A stretch of DNA of 64,000 bases, taken from NCBI RefSeq assembly GCF_001984155.1, contig NZ_MTQO01000054.1, positions 62,001 through 126,000 on the forward strand, read 5' to 3'. The DNA is from Actinosynnema sp. ALI-1.44 (GTDB lineage: Bacteria > Actinomycetota > Actinomycetes > Mycobacteriales > Pseudonocardiaceae). The translations under genes were made by a program, and so were the position numbers. The notes beneath the pieces were generated by a model that ran no database searches, was not told where the DNA came from, and worked only from the letters and a program-made list of their open reading frames with translations. Positions 44,144 to 53,700 of this stretch are shown piece after piece (positions within the stretch are counted from its first letter, which is position 1; each line of letters opens with the position of its first letter).

Positions 44144-45760
44144 GTGCTGCAGGCCCTGGATGCCGCCGCGATCCGCCGCTGGGCCGCCATGAGCGTGCGG
44201 ACACTCGACGCGCAGCGCGAGGCGATCGACAACATCAACGTCTTCCCGGTGCCGGACGGCGACACCGGCTCCAACCTGCTCGGAACCATGAGAGCAGCTC
44301 TTGAGGCCCTGCTCAGGGCACCCGTGGACCAGCGGTCCGAGGCCGGTGCGGCGCTCGCGGTCCTCGCCAAGGGAGCGTTGGCCGGCGCGCGGGGCAACTC
44401 CGGCGTGATCGTGTCGCAGATGCTGCGCGGGCTCGCCGAGTCGCTGCGCGCGGTCGACCAGGCCGGTGCGCACGACCTGGCGAAAGCCATGGTCAGGGCC
44501 GCCGAGCTGGCCGCGGAGGCGGTCGCCGAGCCGCGCGCGGGCACGATGCTGACCGTGCTGACCGCGTCCGCCGCCGGGGCCCGCCGGATCCGGTCGGGCG
44601 TGTTGCACGAGGTCACGGCCGCTGCCGCGCGGTCCGCGTCGGAGGCACTGTCGCTGACACCACAGCAGCTCGACGTGCTGGCGGAGGCGGGTGTGGTCGA
44701 TGCTGGGGGGCGTGGCGTGCTCGTACTCCTGGAAGCCCTGGTCACGGTCGTGAACGAACGTGACGAGCCGGTCGTGCCGTACTCGACGTCCCAGCCCTCG
44801 CCGGTCGCGGCGCGTGAGGCGGGGTCGACGGAGTTCGGCTACGAGGTCATGTACCTGCTGGACTCCACCAGCGACGACGCGGCCGCATCGCTGCGTGACA
44901 CGCTGGCCAAACTGGGCGACTGCGTGTCCGTCGTCGGCGACGGTGACGGGTTGTGGACCGTCCATGTGCACTGCAACGACGTCGGCGGGGCGATCGAGGC
45001 CGGTGTCGAGGCGGGCAGGCCGCATCGGATCATGGTCGCCCGGTTCGCCGACGCCGAAAGCGCGCCGTCCCGGTTCGGTCGCGCACGGGTCGTGGTCATC
45101 CCGGCCAGGGGCGCGGGCATCGCGGCGCTGTTCCGTACTGAGGGCGCGCTGGTCCTGGAGATCGGGGCGAACGACGACCCCGACGTGTGGGATCTGCTGA
45201 ACCTGATCACCTCGACCGGGGCGTCCCACGTCACCGTGCTGCCCGGCGACCAGGACCTGATGGGCATCGCCGACGAGGCCGCGGCCAGAGCCGTCGCCGG
45301 GGGGCAGGACGTCGTCGTGATCCCCTGCGTGTCGCCGGTGCAAGCGCTTGCGGCCCTGGCTGTGCACGACTCGGCGCGGCGCGCGGGCGACGACGTGGTG
45401 TCGATGGCGGAGGCCGCCGCGGCGACCCGGCGCGGCGAACTCCTGGTGGCCGACGAGGACGCGATCACGTGGATCGGCCCGTGCCGCGCCGGTGACCTGC
45501 TCGGCTTCGCGGACGGCGAGGTGATGCGCATCGAACACGGCCCGGTGGACCCGTCGACGGTGCTGCGCGGAGCCTGCGCGGTCATCGACCGGATGCTGAC
45601 CTCGGGTGGTGAGCTGGTCACGGCGTTGCTCGGCGCCGACGCCCCGGACGACCTGAGCGACGAGCTGGAGAAGCACCTGCGGAGCGAGTACCCGGCCGTC
45701 GACTTCGTGTCGTACCGCGGCGGACAGCGCGACAACGTACTCATGTTCGGTGTCGAGTGA
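44144..45760 (+). CDS. DAK2 domain protein (YloV/FakA-like)
   Basis: A 538-residue protein with an N-terminal DhaL-type ATP-binding domain (INVFPVPDGDTGSNLLGTMR; GARGNSGVIVSQMLRGLAES) and a C-terminal DegV-accessory region (about 230-530). The Firmicutes orthologue FakA is a fatty-acid kinase that works with the DegV-type fatty acid carrier FakB. Here no degV gene is adjacent. The pair DAK2-recG is conserved in actinobacteria and Firmicutes. The GTG at 44144 follows GGGAGGAC. recG starts 34 nt after the stop. Confidence 0.9.
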   Translation: MLQALDAAAIRRWAAMSVRTLDAQREAIDNINVFPVPDGDTGSNLLGTMRAALEALLRAPVDQRSEAGAALAVLAKGALAGARGNSGVIVSQMLRGLAESLRAVDQAGAHDLAKAMVRAAELAAEAVAEPRAGTMLTVLTASAAGARRIRSGVLHEVTAAAARSASEALSLTPQQLDVLAEAGVVDAGGRGVLVLLEALVTVVNERDEPVVPYSTSQPSPVAAREAGSTEFGYEVMYLLDSTSDDAAASLRDTLAKLGDCVSVVGDGDGLWTVHVHCNDVGGAIEAGVEAGRPHRIMVARFADAESAPSRFGRARVVVIPARGAGIAALFRTEGALVLEIGANDDPDVWDLLNLITSTGASHVTVLPGDQDLMGIADEAAARAVAGGQDVVVIPCVSPVQALAALAVHDSARRAGDDVVSMAEAAAATRRGELLVADEDAITWIGPCRAGDLLGFADGEVMRIEHGPVDPSTVLRGACAVIDRMLTSGGELVTALLGADAPDDLSDELEKHLRSEYPAVDFVSYRGGQRDNVLMFGVE

Positions 45761-45794
45761 AAAGTGTCGGACTGGCTCGTTAATGTGAGTTGCG

Positions 45795-47954
45795 ATGACT
45801 TCGTTTGATGACAGCTTGCAGCCCATCTTGGGCAAGAAGTCGGCCGACGCGCTGGCGGCAGCCCTCGAGCTGCACACGGTCGGCGATCTGCTGCGGCACT
45901 ACCCGCGCCGCTACGAGGAGTTCGGCGAGCTGACCAACATCGCCGGGTTGGAGATAGGCGAGCACGTCACGATCCAGGCGGAGATCACCAGGGTCACCAA
46001 GCACCAGATGCGCCAGCGGCACGGCACCCGCACCGAGGTGGAGATCACCGACGGGCAGCGCAAGCTGACGATGTCGTTCTTCAACCAGCTCGGCAAGTAC
46101 AAGGACCAGCTGAAGGTCGGCGCCCAGGGCTTCTTCGCCGGCAAGGTCGGCATGTTCAACAAGAAGCTCCAGCTGCAGAACCCGGAAGTGCAGATCTTCG
46201 AGGAAGAGGACGAGGAGCTGCAGAAGATGCGGCCCGTCTACCCGGCGGCGGCGAAGATGCCGACGTGGAAGGTCGCCAACTGCGTCCGCCAGCTGCTGGG
46301 TGTCTGGGAGGGCGCGGAGGACCCGCTCCCGCCGGAACTGCGCAAGGACCGCGGGATGATGCCGCTCGACGCGGCACTGCGCGCGATCCACATGCCCGAA
46401 GGCTGGGACCAGGTCACGGCGGCGAGGAAACGCCTCAAGTGGGACGAGGCGATCGCCGTGCAGTTGGCGCTGGCGTTGCGCCGCCAGGCGACCGCGGCCC
46501 GCCCTGCGCCGGCGTGTCCGCGGAAGTCCGGCGGGATCCTGGACGCGTTCGACGAGCGGCTGCCCTTCGAACTGACGGCGGGACAGCAGGAGGTCGGCGA
46601 GACGATAGCCGAGGACCTGACCACCCGGCACCCGATGAACCGCCTGCTGCAAGGCGAAGTCGGCAGCGGTAAGACCATCGTGGCCCTGCGCGCGATGCTG
46701 CAGGTGGTGGACTCGGGGCGGCAGGCCGCGATGCTCGCGCCAACCGAAGTACTGGCCGCGCAGCACGCGCGCTCGTTGCAGGAGATGCTCGGAGACCTGG
46801 CGCAGGCCGGGGAGCTGGGCGGTGCCGAGCAAGCGACCCGGCTGACGTTGCTGACCGGTTCGTTGCCCGCGGCCGCTCGTAAGCAGGCGCTGCTGGACGC
46901 GGCCTCCGGCGCGGCCGGGATCGTCGTCGGCACGCACGCTTTGATCCAGGACAAGGTGTCTTTCGCCGACCTGGGCTTCGTAGTCGTCGACGAGCAGCAC
47001 CGATTCGGTGTGGAGCAACGCGATGCGCTGCGTACTCGCGCTGCCGACGGTTCAAGCCCGCACGTGCTTGTCATGACCGCCACACCTATTCCCCGCACGG
47101 TCGCTATGACCGTGTACGGCGACCTGGAGACTTCCGCGTTGCGGGAGTTGCCGCGTGGCCGCTCTCCTATCGCGACGAACGTCGTGCCGGTGGCGGAGAA
47201 ACCCCAGTGGCTTGATCGCGTGTGGCAGCGGGTGCGTGAGGAAGTCGGCTCTGGTCACCAAGCCTATGTGGTGTGTCCCCGAATCGGTGAGGCGGGGGCG
47301 GAGGAGGCTGAAGAGCCGCCCCTGAACGACGACGGCCGCCGTCAGCCGCTTGCGGTTGAAGAGGTCGCGCCCATGCTGGCGTCGGGTCCCCTCAACGGGC
47401 TCCGCATCGCGGTGCTGCACGGGAAGATGCCCGCGGACGAGAAGGACGCCACGATGCGTGCGTTCGCCGCGGCCGAGGTCGATGTGCTCGTGGCCACGAC
47501 TGTCGTCGAGGTCGGCGTGAACGTGCCGAACGCCACGGTGATGGTGATCATGGATGCTGATCGGTTCGGCGTCAGCCAGTTGCACCAGCTGCGGGGCCGT
47601 GTGGGGCGGGGGAGCGCTCCTGGGCTGTGCCTGCTGGTGAGCGAGGCCTTGGACGGGACGACCACGCGGGAGCGGCTGGACGCCGTCGCCTCCACTGTGG
47701 ATGGTTTCGAGCTGGCTCAGCTGGATTTGGAGATCCGGCGGGAGGGGGACATTCTCGGGGCCACGCAGTCCGGGAAACGGTCGCAGTTGAAGATGCTTTC
47801 TCTGCTTCGGGATTCCGCGGTTATCGGGGAGGCTCGGGAGGTTGCTCAGCGGTTGGTTTCCGCGGATCCCGGGTTGGGGAGTAGTCCTGGTTTGCGGGGT
47901 ATGGCTGAGACTCTCGTTGATTCCGAGCGGGCTGAGTTTTTGCAGAAGGCTTGA
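45795..47954 (+). CDS. recG: ATP-dependent DNA helicase RecG
   Basis: RecG remodels stalled replication forks and Holliday junctions. The 719 residues comprise the wedge/OB domain (about 60-170), Walker A LLQGEVGSGKTIVALRAMLQ, the DEQH box VVDEQHRFGVEQR, TATPIPRTVAM and the C-terminal helicase motifs (VDVLVATTVVEVGVNVPNA; QLHQLRGRVGRG). The last 100 codons use more T-ending codons (GGT, GTT, TCT) than the rest, and the gene ends next to the T-rich repeat region at 47955. Confidence 0.96.
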   Translation: MTSFDDSLQPILGKKSADALAAALELHTVGDLLRHYPRRYEEFGELTNIAGLEIGEHVTIQAEITRVTKHQMRQRHGTRTEVEITDGQRKLTMSFFNQLGKYKDQLKVGAQGFFAGKVGMFNKKLQLQNPEVQIFEEEDEELQKMRPVYPAAAKMPTWKVANCVRQLLGVWEGAEDPLPPELRKDRGMMPLDAALRAIHMPEGWDQVTAARKRLKWDEAIAVQLALALRRQATAARPAPACPRKSGGILDAFDERLPFELTAGQQEVGETIAEDLTTRHPMNRLLQGEVGSGKTIVALRAMLQVVDSGRQAAMLAPTEVLAAQHARSLQEMLGDLAQAGELGGAEQATRLTLLTGSLPAAARKQALLDAASGAAGIVVGTHALIQDKVSFADLGFVVVDEQHRFGVEQRDALRTRAADGSSPHVLVMTATPIPRTVAMTVYGDLETSALRELPRGRSPIATNVVPVAEKPQWLDRVWQRVREEVGSGHQAYVVCPRIGEAGAEEAEEPPLNDDGRRQPLAVEEVAPMLASGPLNGLRIAVLHGKMPADEKDATMRAFAAAEVDVLVATTVVEVGVNVPNATVMVIMDADRFGVSQLHQLRGRVGRGSAPGLCLLVSEALDGTTTRERLDAVASTVDGFELAQLDLEIRREGDILGATQSGKRSQLKMLSLLRDSAVIGEAREVAQRLVSADPGLGSSPGLRGMAETLVDSERAEFLQKA

Positions 47955-48071
47955 TTTTTGGTTCGGTTCGGGAAGGATTTTCCCTCGCCGGGGGGCTGAC
48001 CTCTGGGCAGGAGGTTCTTCGCTGGGTGTTCTTCCGGCGCATGCTTTCTTGTCCCGGGGTTTGAGGGCGCG

Positions 48072-48214
48072 GGTGTCCCCTGCCCGTCGACCTGCCCCAG
48101 GGAACCACGGTCTATCAAGAGGATCGGTTTGGCTGTCGCTGGGGCTCTTGGGGTAGGCCGACCTCTTGACAGCCCGTGGTTGGCCTTCGCCCAGGCCGAC
48201 GGGCAGGAGACACC
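48072..48214. repeat. Large imperfect palindrome B
   Basis: The outer arms 48072-48094 and 48192-48214 match in 21 of 23 positions. After an internal loop, AACCACGG (48103-48110) pairs with CCGTGGTT (48174-48181), TCAAGAGG (48115-48122) pairs with CCTCTTGA, and TCGG pairs with CCGA after one bulged A. The apical loop is about 32 nt. Arm sequence and architecture match palindrome A at 23724-23863 (shared blocks include GGCCTGGGCG, CCAACCA and GTCAAG). The two are members of one repeat family. Confidence 0.83.
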
Positions 48215-48226
48215 CCCGAAGCCCAC

Positions 48227-48351
48227 CTCTGCGCTTGCGCGCACGCCCGCTGGGGTCGCTTTGCTGACGCGCGGTCGCAAACCCGCTGTGCCTGCGCGAT
48301 AGCCGTTGCGGGTTGCTCTGCGCTTGCGCGTGTTACCTGCTCTGCGCTTGC
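48227..48351. repeat. CTCTGCGCTTGC repeats
   Basis: The exact 12-mer CTCTGCGCTTGC occurs at 48227-48238, 48316-48327 and 48340-48351, with looser copies (CTGTGCTTGTGCGC near 48371) around them. The spacing is irregular, so it is not a CRISPR array. It flanks palindrome B on the right as the 28-nt repeats flank palindrome A. Confidence 0.6.
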
Positions 48352-48449
48352 CCGCTTGCCGCCCGGGCTGGCTGTGCTTGTGCGCGGGTGCTTGCTCTGG
48401 GCCGTGTTGTGGTCGGCTGCGACTTCGAGGTGGGTTGGGGGTGGGTGTT

Positions 48450-49541
48450 CTAGCGGCGGGTCTGCTTCTGGGTTTGCTTCTGGGGCTGCACCGGCAGTTT
48501 CTCGGTTGGGGAGTCCGCCGTTGATTTCTCCGTTGGTTTCTCCGGGGTTTTCTCGTCCGCCTCGAAGTGCTTGATGGCTTCTTGGACCGCGTCGTTCGTT
48601 GCTGTCAGGCGCTCGGCGATCCTGGTGCGGAGTTCGATGAGGCGCTTTGTCGATTCGTCTGCCTCGGTTTGCTTCTGTTCCGCTTTCGCCAGGATTTCTG
48701 CCGCTATTTCTTCCGCTCCGGATTTGGTTTCCGCCGCTACTCGTTCGGCTTCCGCCAGTTGTCCCGCGACCTTCTTGTTCGCTTCTTCTTCCAGCTTCGC
48801 CCGGGTTGCTGCCGCGTCCTCGTCGAGCTTCGTGCGCTTCGCCGCGGCTTCCTTCTCGACGGCTTCCGCCGAGCGCTTGGCGTCCGCGACGATCTTCGCG
48901 GCTTCCGCGCGCGCCTCGGTCATCAGCTGGGTGTGTTCCGCGGTCAGCTTGGTCTTCAGCTGGTCGAATTCCGCGTCCAGGTCGTTGTTGTGCTTGGTGT
49001 ACTTCTCTTCCAGCTCTTTGCGCCTGCGGTCCAGCTCCGCCATCTTCGTGTCGTGCTGCGCCTGCAGTTCGGCGGCCAGGCCGTCTGCCTTCGCGCGGAT
49101 CTTCGCGGCGTACGTGTCCGCGTCGTCGCGGATCTTCACCGCGTACTTGTCCGCTCCGAAGCGGGTTTCCGTGTTGTACTTGTCCGCCTTCGCGCGCAGC
49201 TCCTTGACGTGCTCCTCGCCTCCTCGGCGGAGCTCGGCCACTTCCTCTTCCGCCAGGCGCATCATCTCGCGCACGCGCTCGGTCATCGCCGTCGCGCTGC
49301 TGGGGTTCGTGGCCATCCGTTCAAGCCGGGCCTTGGTGTCCGTCAGCTCCTGCTGCGCGTAGTTCAGGGCTTTTGTCAGCTCCGCCACACGGGCATTCGC
49401 TTCGTCTCTCCCGATCGCCGCGTCCTTCAGGTCGCTGACGAGCCCGGTGACGCGTTCGTTCACCTGCTTCTTGTTGTACCCGTTCAGGGCAGAGTCGAAG
49501 TAGGTGGGCGTGGACTTCTGGGACTCGTTGGCAACGGCCAT
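48450..49541 (-). CDS. DivIVA-like coiled-coil protein
   Basis: A 363-residue protein that is almost entirely coiled coil from about residue 25 to 310, very rich in Ala, Glu and Lys (EEEVAELRRGGEEHVKELRA, AEAAKIVADAKRSAEAVEKE). The N-terminal FDSALNGYNKKQVNERV matches the DivIVA membrane-curvature motif, and the tail is a Gln/Pro/Thr/Lys linker. It resembles the Streptomyces cytoskeletal-type proteins FilP/Scy or annotated cellulose-binding proteins, so a role in polar growth or cell shape is likely. It is an insertion between recG and pyc relative to mycobacteria. Its 3' end borders the repeat region. Confidence 0.85.
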   Translation of the reverse strand: MAVANESQKSTPTYFDSALNGYNKKQVNERVTGLVSDLKDAAIGRDEANARVAELTKALNYAQQELTDTKARLERMATNPSSATAMTERVREMMRLAEEEVAELRRGGEEHVKELRAKADKYNTETRFGADKYAVKIRDDADTYAAKIRAKADGLAAELQAQHDTKMAELDRRRKELEEKYTKHNNDLDAEFDQLKTKLTAEHTQLMTEARAEAAKIVADAKRSAEAVEKEAAAKRTKLDEDAAATRAKLEEEANKKVAGQLAEAERVAAETKSGAEEIAAEILAKAEQKQTEADESTKRLIELRTRIAERLTATNDAVQEAIKHFEADEKTPEKPTEKSTADSPTEKLPVQPQKQTQKQTRR

Positions 49542-49776
49542 TCCACCACTTTAGTGAATCCCTCGATCGTGCGATGTGTGAGGTGTGCCCCGCAGGTGGT
49601 AGTGATCTTGGGCCGGATGGCTCAGTCGTGATCACCTTGTCGACTGACCCGTGCGCGGAGGAGTGACCCCCCTCACGGGCTGCCCGAATTAGCCCTAATG
49701 GTCCAGACCTGTCTGTCGTGGGTCGTTTACCCTGTGTCCACACCCCTACGCGGCGTGGCGGGAAGTAGGCCGCACT

Positions 49777-50604
49777 ATGTCGGATTACCGACACACGGTT
49801 GTCCTGCGTTGCGTGGACGGCTTGTTGAGGGATGCGCTCGCCAACTGGATAGCGTCACTACCCGGATACCTGGTCGCCGGAGCGGCGGCGACGGGCGACG
49901 GGCTGCTGCGCCTCTGTGCGCTGCGGTCGCCCGACACGGCTGTGGTCGAACTGCGTTCGGCCGATCCCGACGAGTTGCAGTTCGTCGGTGAACTGCGTGC
50001 GGTTCGCAGCGAACCGCACATCGTCGGTCTTCATCGCGCCTTGGACGCGCGGAGTCTCGCCTACCTGCACCACGCCGGTGTCCATCGGCTGGTCAGCACG
50101 CGATTCGGTGTCGCGGGGCTGCGGGACGCGCTCGCCGAGGCCGACGGCGGCTGGCGCCCGGCCAGCCCCGGCCACGGCCTGTCAGCGCGTGAACTGGAGA
50201 TCCTCGCGTTGATCTGCGCGGGCTGCTCGGCCGCGGAGATCGCCGCGGAACTGGGCATCAGCCCGCACACGGTGACCAACCACAAACGCCGGATCTTCGC
50301 CAAACTCGACGTGCAGAGCCGCACCCAGGCCACGGCCGAGGTCGGCAGGCTGGGCATGCGGTTACCGGGACAGCTGTCCCGCAGTCCCGGCGGCGAGGCG
50401 CCGCGCAACCTCACCAAACGGGAGCGCGACATCCTCGACTCCATCGCGCGGGGCGAATCGGTCCGGCAGACCGCCCAGGCGCTCGGCATCGCCATCAAGA
50501 CAGTCCAAAGCGAACAGCGGCAGCTGTTCTCCAAGCTCAGCGCCCGCAACAGGCCGCAGGCGCTGACCAACGCGCGTGGCTACGGCCTGGTCGATTCCAC
50601 CTGA
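49777..50604 (+). CDS. Response-regulator-like protein with two LuxR HTH domains
   Basis: A 275-residue regulator. The first 125 residues are receiver-like (VVLRCVDGLLRDALANWIAS, LGAGVHR-type loop HHAGVHRLVS) but lack a clear phospho-acceptor Asp pocket. Two GerE/LuxR helix-turn-helix domains follow: LSARELEILALICAGCSAAE with GISPHTVTNHKRRIFAKLDV at about 130-185, and LTKRERDILDSIARGESVRQ with GIAIKTVQSEQRQLFSKLSA at about 210-265. LuxR proteins normally have one. No kinase gene is adjacent. TACCCT near 49728 may be a -10 box. Confidence 0.88.
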   Translation: MSDYRHTVVLRCVDGLLRDALANWIASLPGYLVAGAAATGDGLLRLCALRSPDTAVVELRSADPDELQFVGELRAVRSEPHIVGLHRALDARSLAYLHHAGVHRLVSTRFGVAGLRDALAEADGGWRPASPGHGLSARELEILALICAGCSAAEIAAELGISPHTVTNHKRRIFAKLDVQSRTQATAEVGRLGMRLPGQLSRSPGGEAPRNLTKRERDILDSIARGESVRQTAQALGIAIKTVQSEQRQLFSKLSARNRPQALTNARGYGLVDST

Positions 50605-50708
50605 TGGACCCACGTGCATGACATCGGTCACCACATGCCGTGCCCCGGATGCCTCCGACCGGTAGCGTTCTCCGTCACGACCCCGCGCGACCAGGAGGTA
50701 TCCGGGCG

Positions 50709-53700
50709 ATGTTCCGCAAGATACTCGTCGCCAACCGCGGCGAGATCGCCATCAGGGCGTTTCGCGCAGGCTATGAGCTTGGCGCCGGAACGGTGGCCGT
50801 CTTCCCTTACGAGGACCGCAATTCGCTGCACAGGCTGAAGGCGGACGAGGCGTACCAGATCGGTACCCAAGGCCATCCAGTACGCGCGTACTTGTCGGTG
50901 GACGAAATCGTGAAGGCCGCTCGCAGATCCGGTGCGGACGCCGTGTACCCCGGGTACGGCTTCCTGTCGGAGAACCCGGATCTGGCACGGGCGTGCGCGG
51001 AGGCCGGGATCACCTTCGTCGGACCGACCACCGAGGTGCTCGAACTGACCGGCAACAAGGCCAGGGCGGTCGCCGCCGCCAAGGCCGCCGGGCTGCCCGT
51101 GCTCGAGTCGTCCCCGCCGTCGTCCGATGTGGACGAGCTGGTCGGCGCGGCCGAGCGGATCGGGTTCCCGGTGTTCGTCAAGGCCGTCGCCGGTGGTGGC
51201 GGCCGGGGCATGCGCCGGGTGGAGCAGCCCGGTGCGCTGCGCGAGTCGATCGAGGCCGCCATGCGCGAGGCCGAGTCGGCGTTCGGCGACCCGACCGTGT
51301 TCCTCGAGCAGGCCGTGGTCGACCCACGGCACATCGAGGTGCAGATCCTCGCCGACGGCACCGGCGAAGTGATGCACTTGTTCGAGCGTGACTGTTCGAT
51401 GCAGCGCCGCCACCAGAAGGTGATCGAGCTCGCGCCCGCCCCGAACATCTCCGAGGAGCTGCGCGAGCGCATCTGCGGTGACGCGGTCAGGTTCGCCAAG
51501 CACATCGGCTACCGCAACGCCGGTACGGTCGAGTTCCTGCTCGACCCGTCCGGCAAGCACGTCTTCATCGAGATGAACCCGCGCATCCAGGTCGAGCACA
51601 CGGTCACCGAAGAGGTCACCGACGTCGACCTGGTCCAGTCCCAGCTGCGGATCGCGTCCGGCGAGACCCTCGCCGACCTCGGCCTGAGCCAGGACACCGT
51701 ACGGCTGCGCGGCTTCGCCATGCAGTGCCGGATCACCACGGAGGACCCGGCGAACGGGTTCCGCCCGGACATCGGGATGATCAGCGCCTACCGGTCCCCG
51801 GGCGGCGCGGGCATCCGGCTCGACGGCGGCACGGCCTTCGCGGGCACCGAGATCAGCGCGCACTTCGACTCCATGCTGGTCAAGCTGACCTGTCGCGGCC
51901 GCAACCTGGAGACGGCCGTGGCGCGGGCGCGCCGCGCGGTCGCGGAGTTCCGGATCCGCGGTGTGGCCACCAACATCCCGTTCCTGCAGGCGGTGCTGGA
52001 CGACCCGGACTTCCGGGCGGGCCGGATCACCACCGGTTTCATCGAGCAACGGCCGTACCTGCTGACCGCGCGCAGCTCCGCCGACCGCGGTACGAAGCTG
52101 CTGTCCTACCTCGCGGACGTCACGGTCAACAAGCCCCACGGCGAACGGCCGAGGTTCGTCGACCCGGTGGAGAAGCTGCCGGACGTCGATCTCACCGGCG
52201 AACCGCCGGCCGGGTCGAAGCAGAAGCTGACCGAACTCGGCCCGGAGGGGTTCGCCCGCTGGCTGCGGGAGGCCAAGCTCGTCGGCGTCACCGACACGAC
52301 CTTCCGTGACGCGCACCAGTCGCTGCTGGCGACCCGAGTACGCAGCAAGGACCTGCTCGCGGTGGCGCCGTACGTCGCGCACACCATGCCCGAGTTGCTG
52401 TCCGTGGAGTGCTGGGGAGGCGCGACCTACGACGTGGCGCTGCGGTTCCTCGCCGAGGACCCGTGGGAGCGGCTGGCCAAGCTCCGCGAGGCGATCCCGA
52501 ACATCTGCACGCAGATGCTGCTGCGCGGCCGCAACACCGTCGGGTACACGCCGTACCCGGAGGCGGTGACGCAGAAGTTCGTCCAGGAGGCGACGAGGAC
52601 CGGTATCGACATCTTCCGGATCTTCGACGCGCTCAACGACGTCGAGCAGATGCGCCCGGCGATCGACGCCGTCCGCGAGACCGGTACGGCGGTCGCCGAG
52701 GTGTCGCTGTGCTACACGTCCGACCTGTCCGACCCGGGCGAGCAGCTGTACACGCTGGACTACTACCTGAAACTGGCCGAGCAGATCGTCGGTGCCGGTG
52801 CGCACGTGCTCGCGGTGAAGGACATGGCCGGGCTGCTCCGCCCGCCCGCCGCGGTGAAGCTGATCACCGCGCTGCGCAAGGAGTTCGACCTGCCGGTGCA
52901 CCTGCACACGCACGACACCGCCGGTGGTCAGCTCGCCACCTACCTCGCGGCCATCCAGTCCGGTGTGGACGCTGTGGACGGCGCGACCGCGTCGATGTCG
53001 GGCACGACGTCGCAGCCGTCGCTGTCGGCGATCGTGGCCGCGACCGACCACAGCGAGCGCGAGACCGGGCTGAGCCTGCAGGCGGTGTCCGACCTCGAGC
53101 CGTACTGGGAGATCGTGCGGCGGGTCTACTACCCGTTCGAAGCCGGTCTGCCCGGCCCGACCGGCCGCGTCTACCTGCACGAGATCCCCGGCGGTCAGCT
53201 GTCCAACCTGCGCACGCAGGCCAAGGCGCTGGGCCTGGGCGACCGGTTCGAGGACATCGAGACGATGTACGCGGCCGCCGACCGGATGCTCGGCCACCTG
53301 ATCAAGGTGACCCCGTCGTCCAAGGTGGTCGGTGATCTGGCGTTGCACCTGGTCGGTGCGGGTGTCGACCCGAAGGAGTTCGAAGCCGACCCCGGCCGCT
53401 TCGACATCCCGGACTCGGTGATCGGCTTCCTGCACGGTGAACTCGGCGACCCGGCGGGTGGCTGGCCGGAGCCGTTCCGCACCAAGGCGTTGCGCGGCCG
53501 TTCGGCGCCGAAGGGCGTGACCGAGCTGACCGACGACGACAAGCAGGCGCTGGAGGACGACCCGCGCGGCACCCTGAACCGGCTGCTGTTCCCCGGGCCG
53601 ACCAAGGAGTTCCTGGCCCACCGCGAGCAGTACGGCGACACGTCGGTGCTGGCGAGCAAGGACTTCTTCTACGGCCTGCGGCCCGCGCAGGAGTACCCGG

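Larger units (their letters stand above)
47955..48449. other. Gene-free repeat-rich region (495 nt)
   Basis: No credible coding sequence. The stretch begins with a T-rich segment (TTTTTGGTTCGGTTCGGG), then a 140-nt imperfect palindrome, then low-complexity GC/T sequence containing three exact copies of CTCTGCGCTTGC. The composition and order of parts mirror the region at 23396-24175. Confidence 0.7.
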
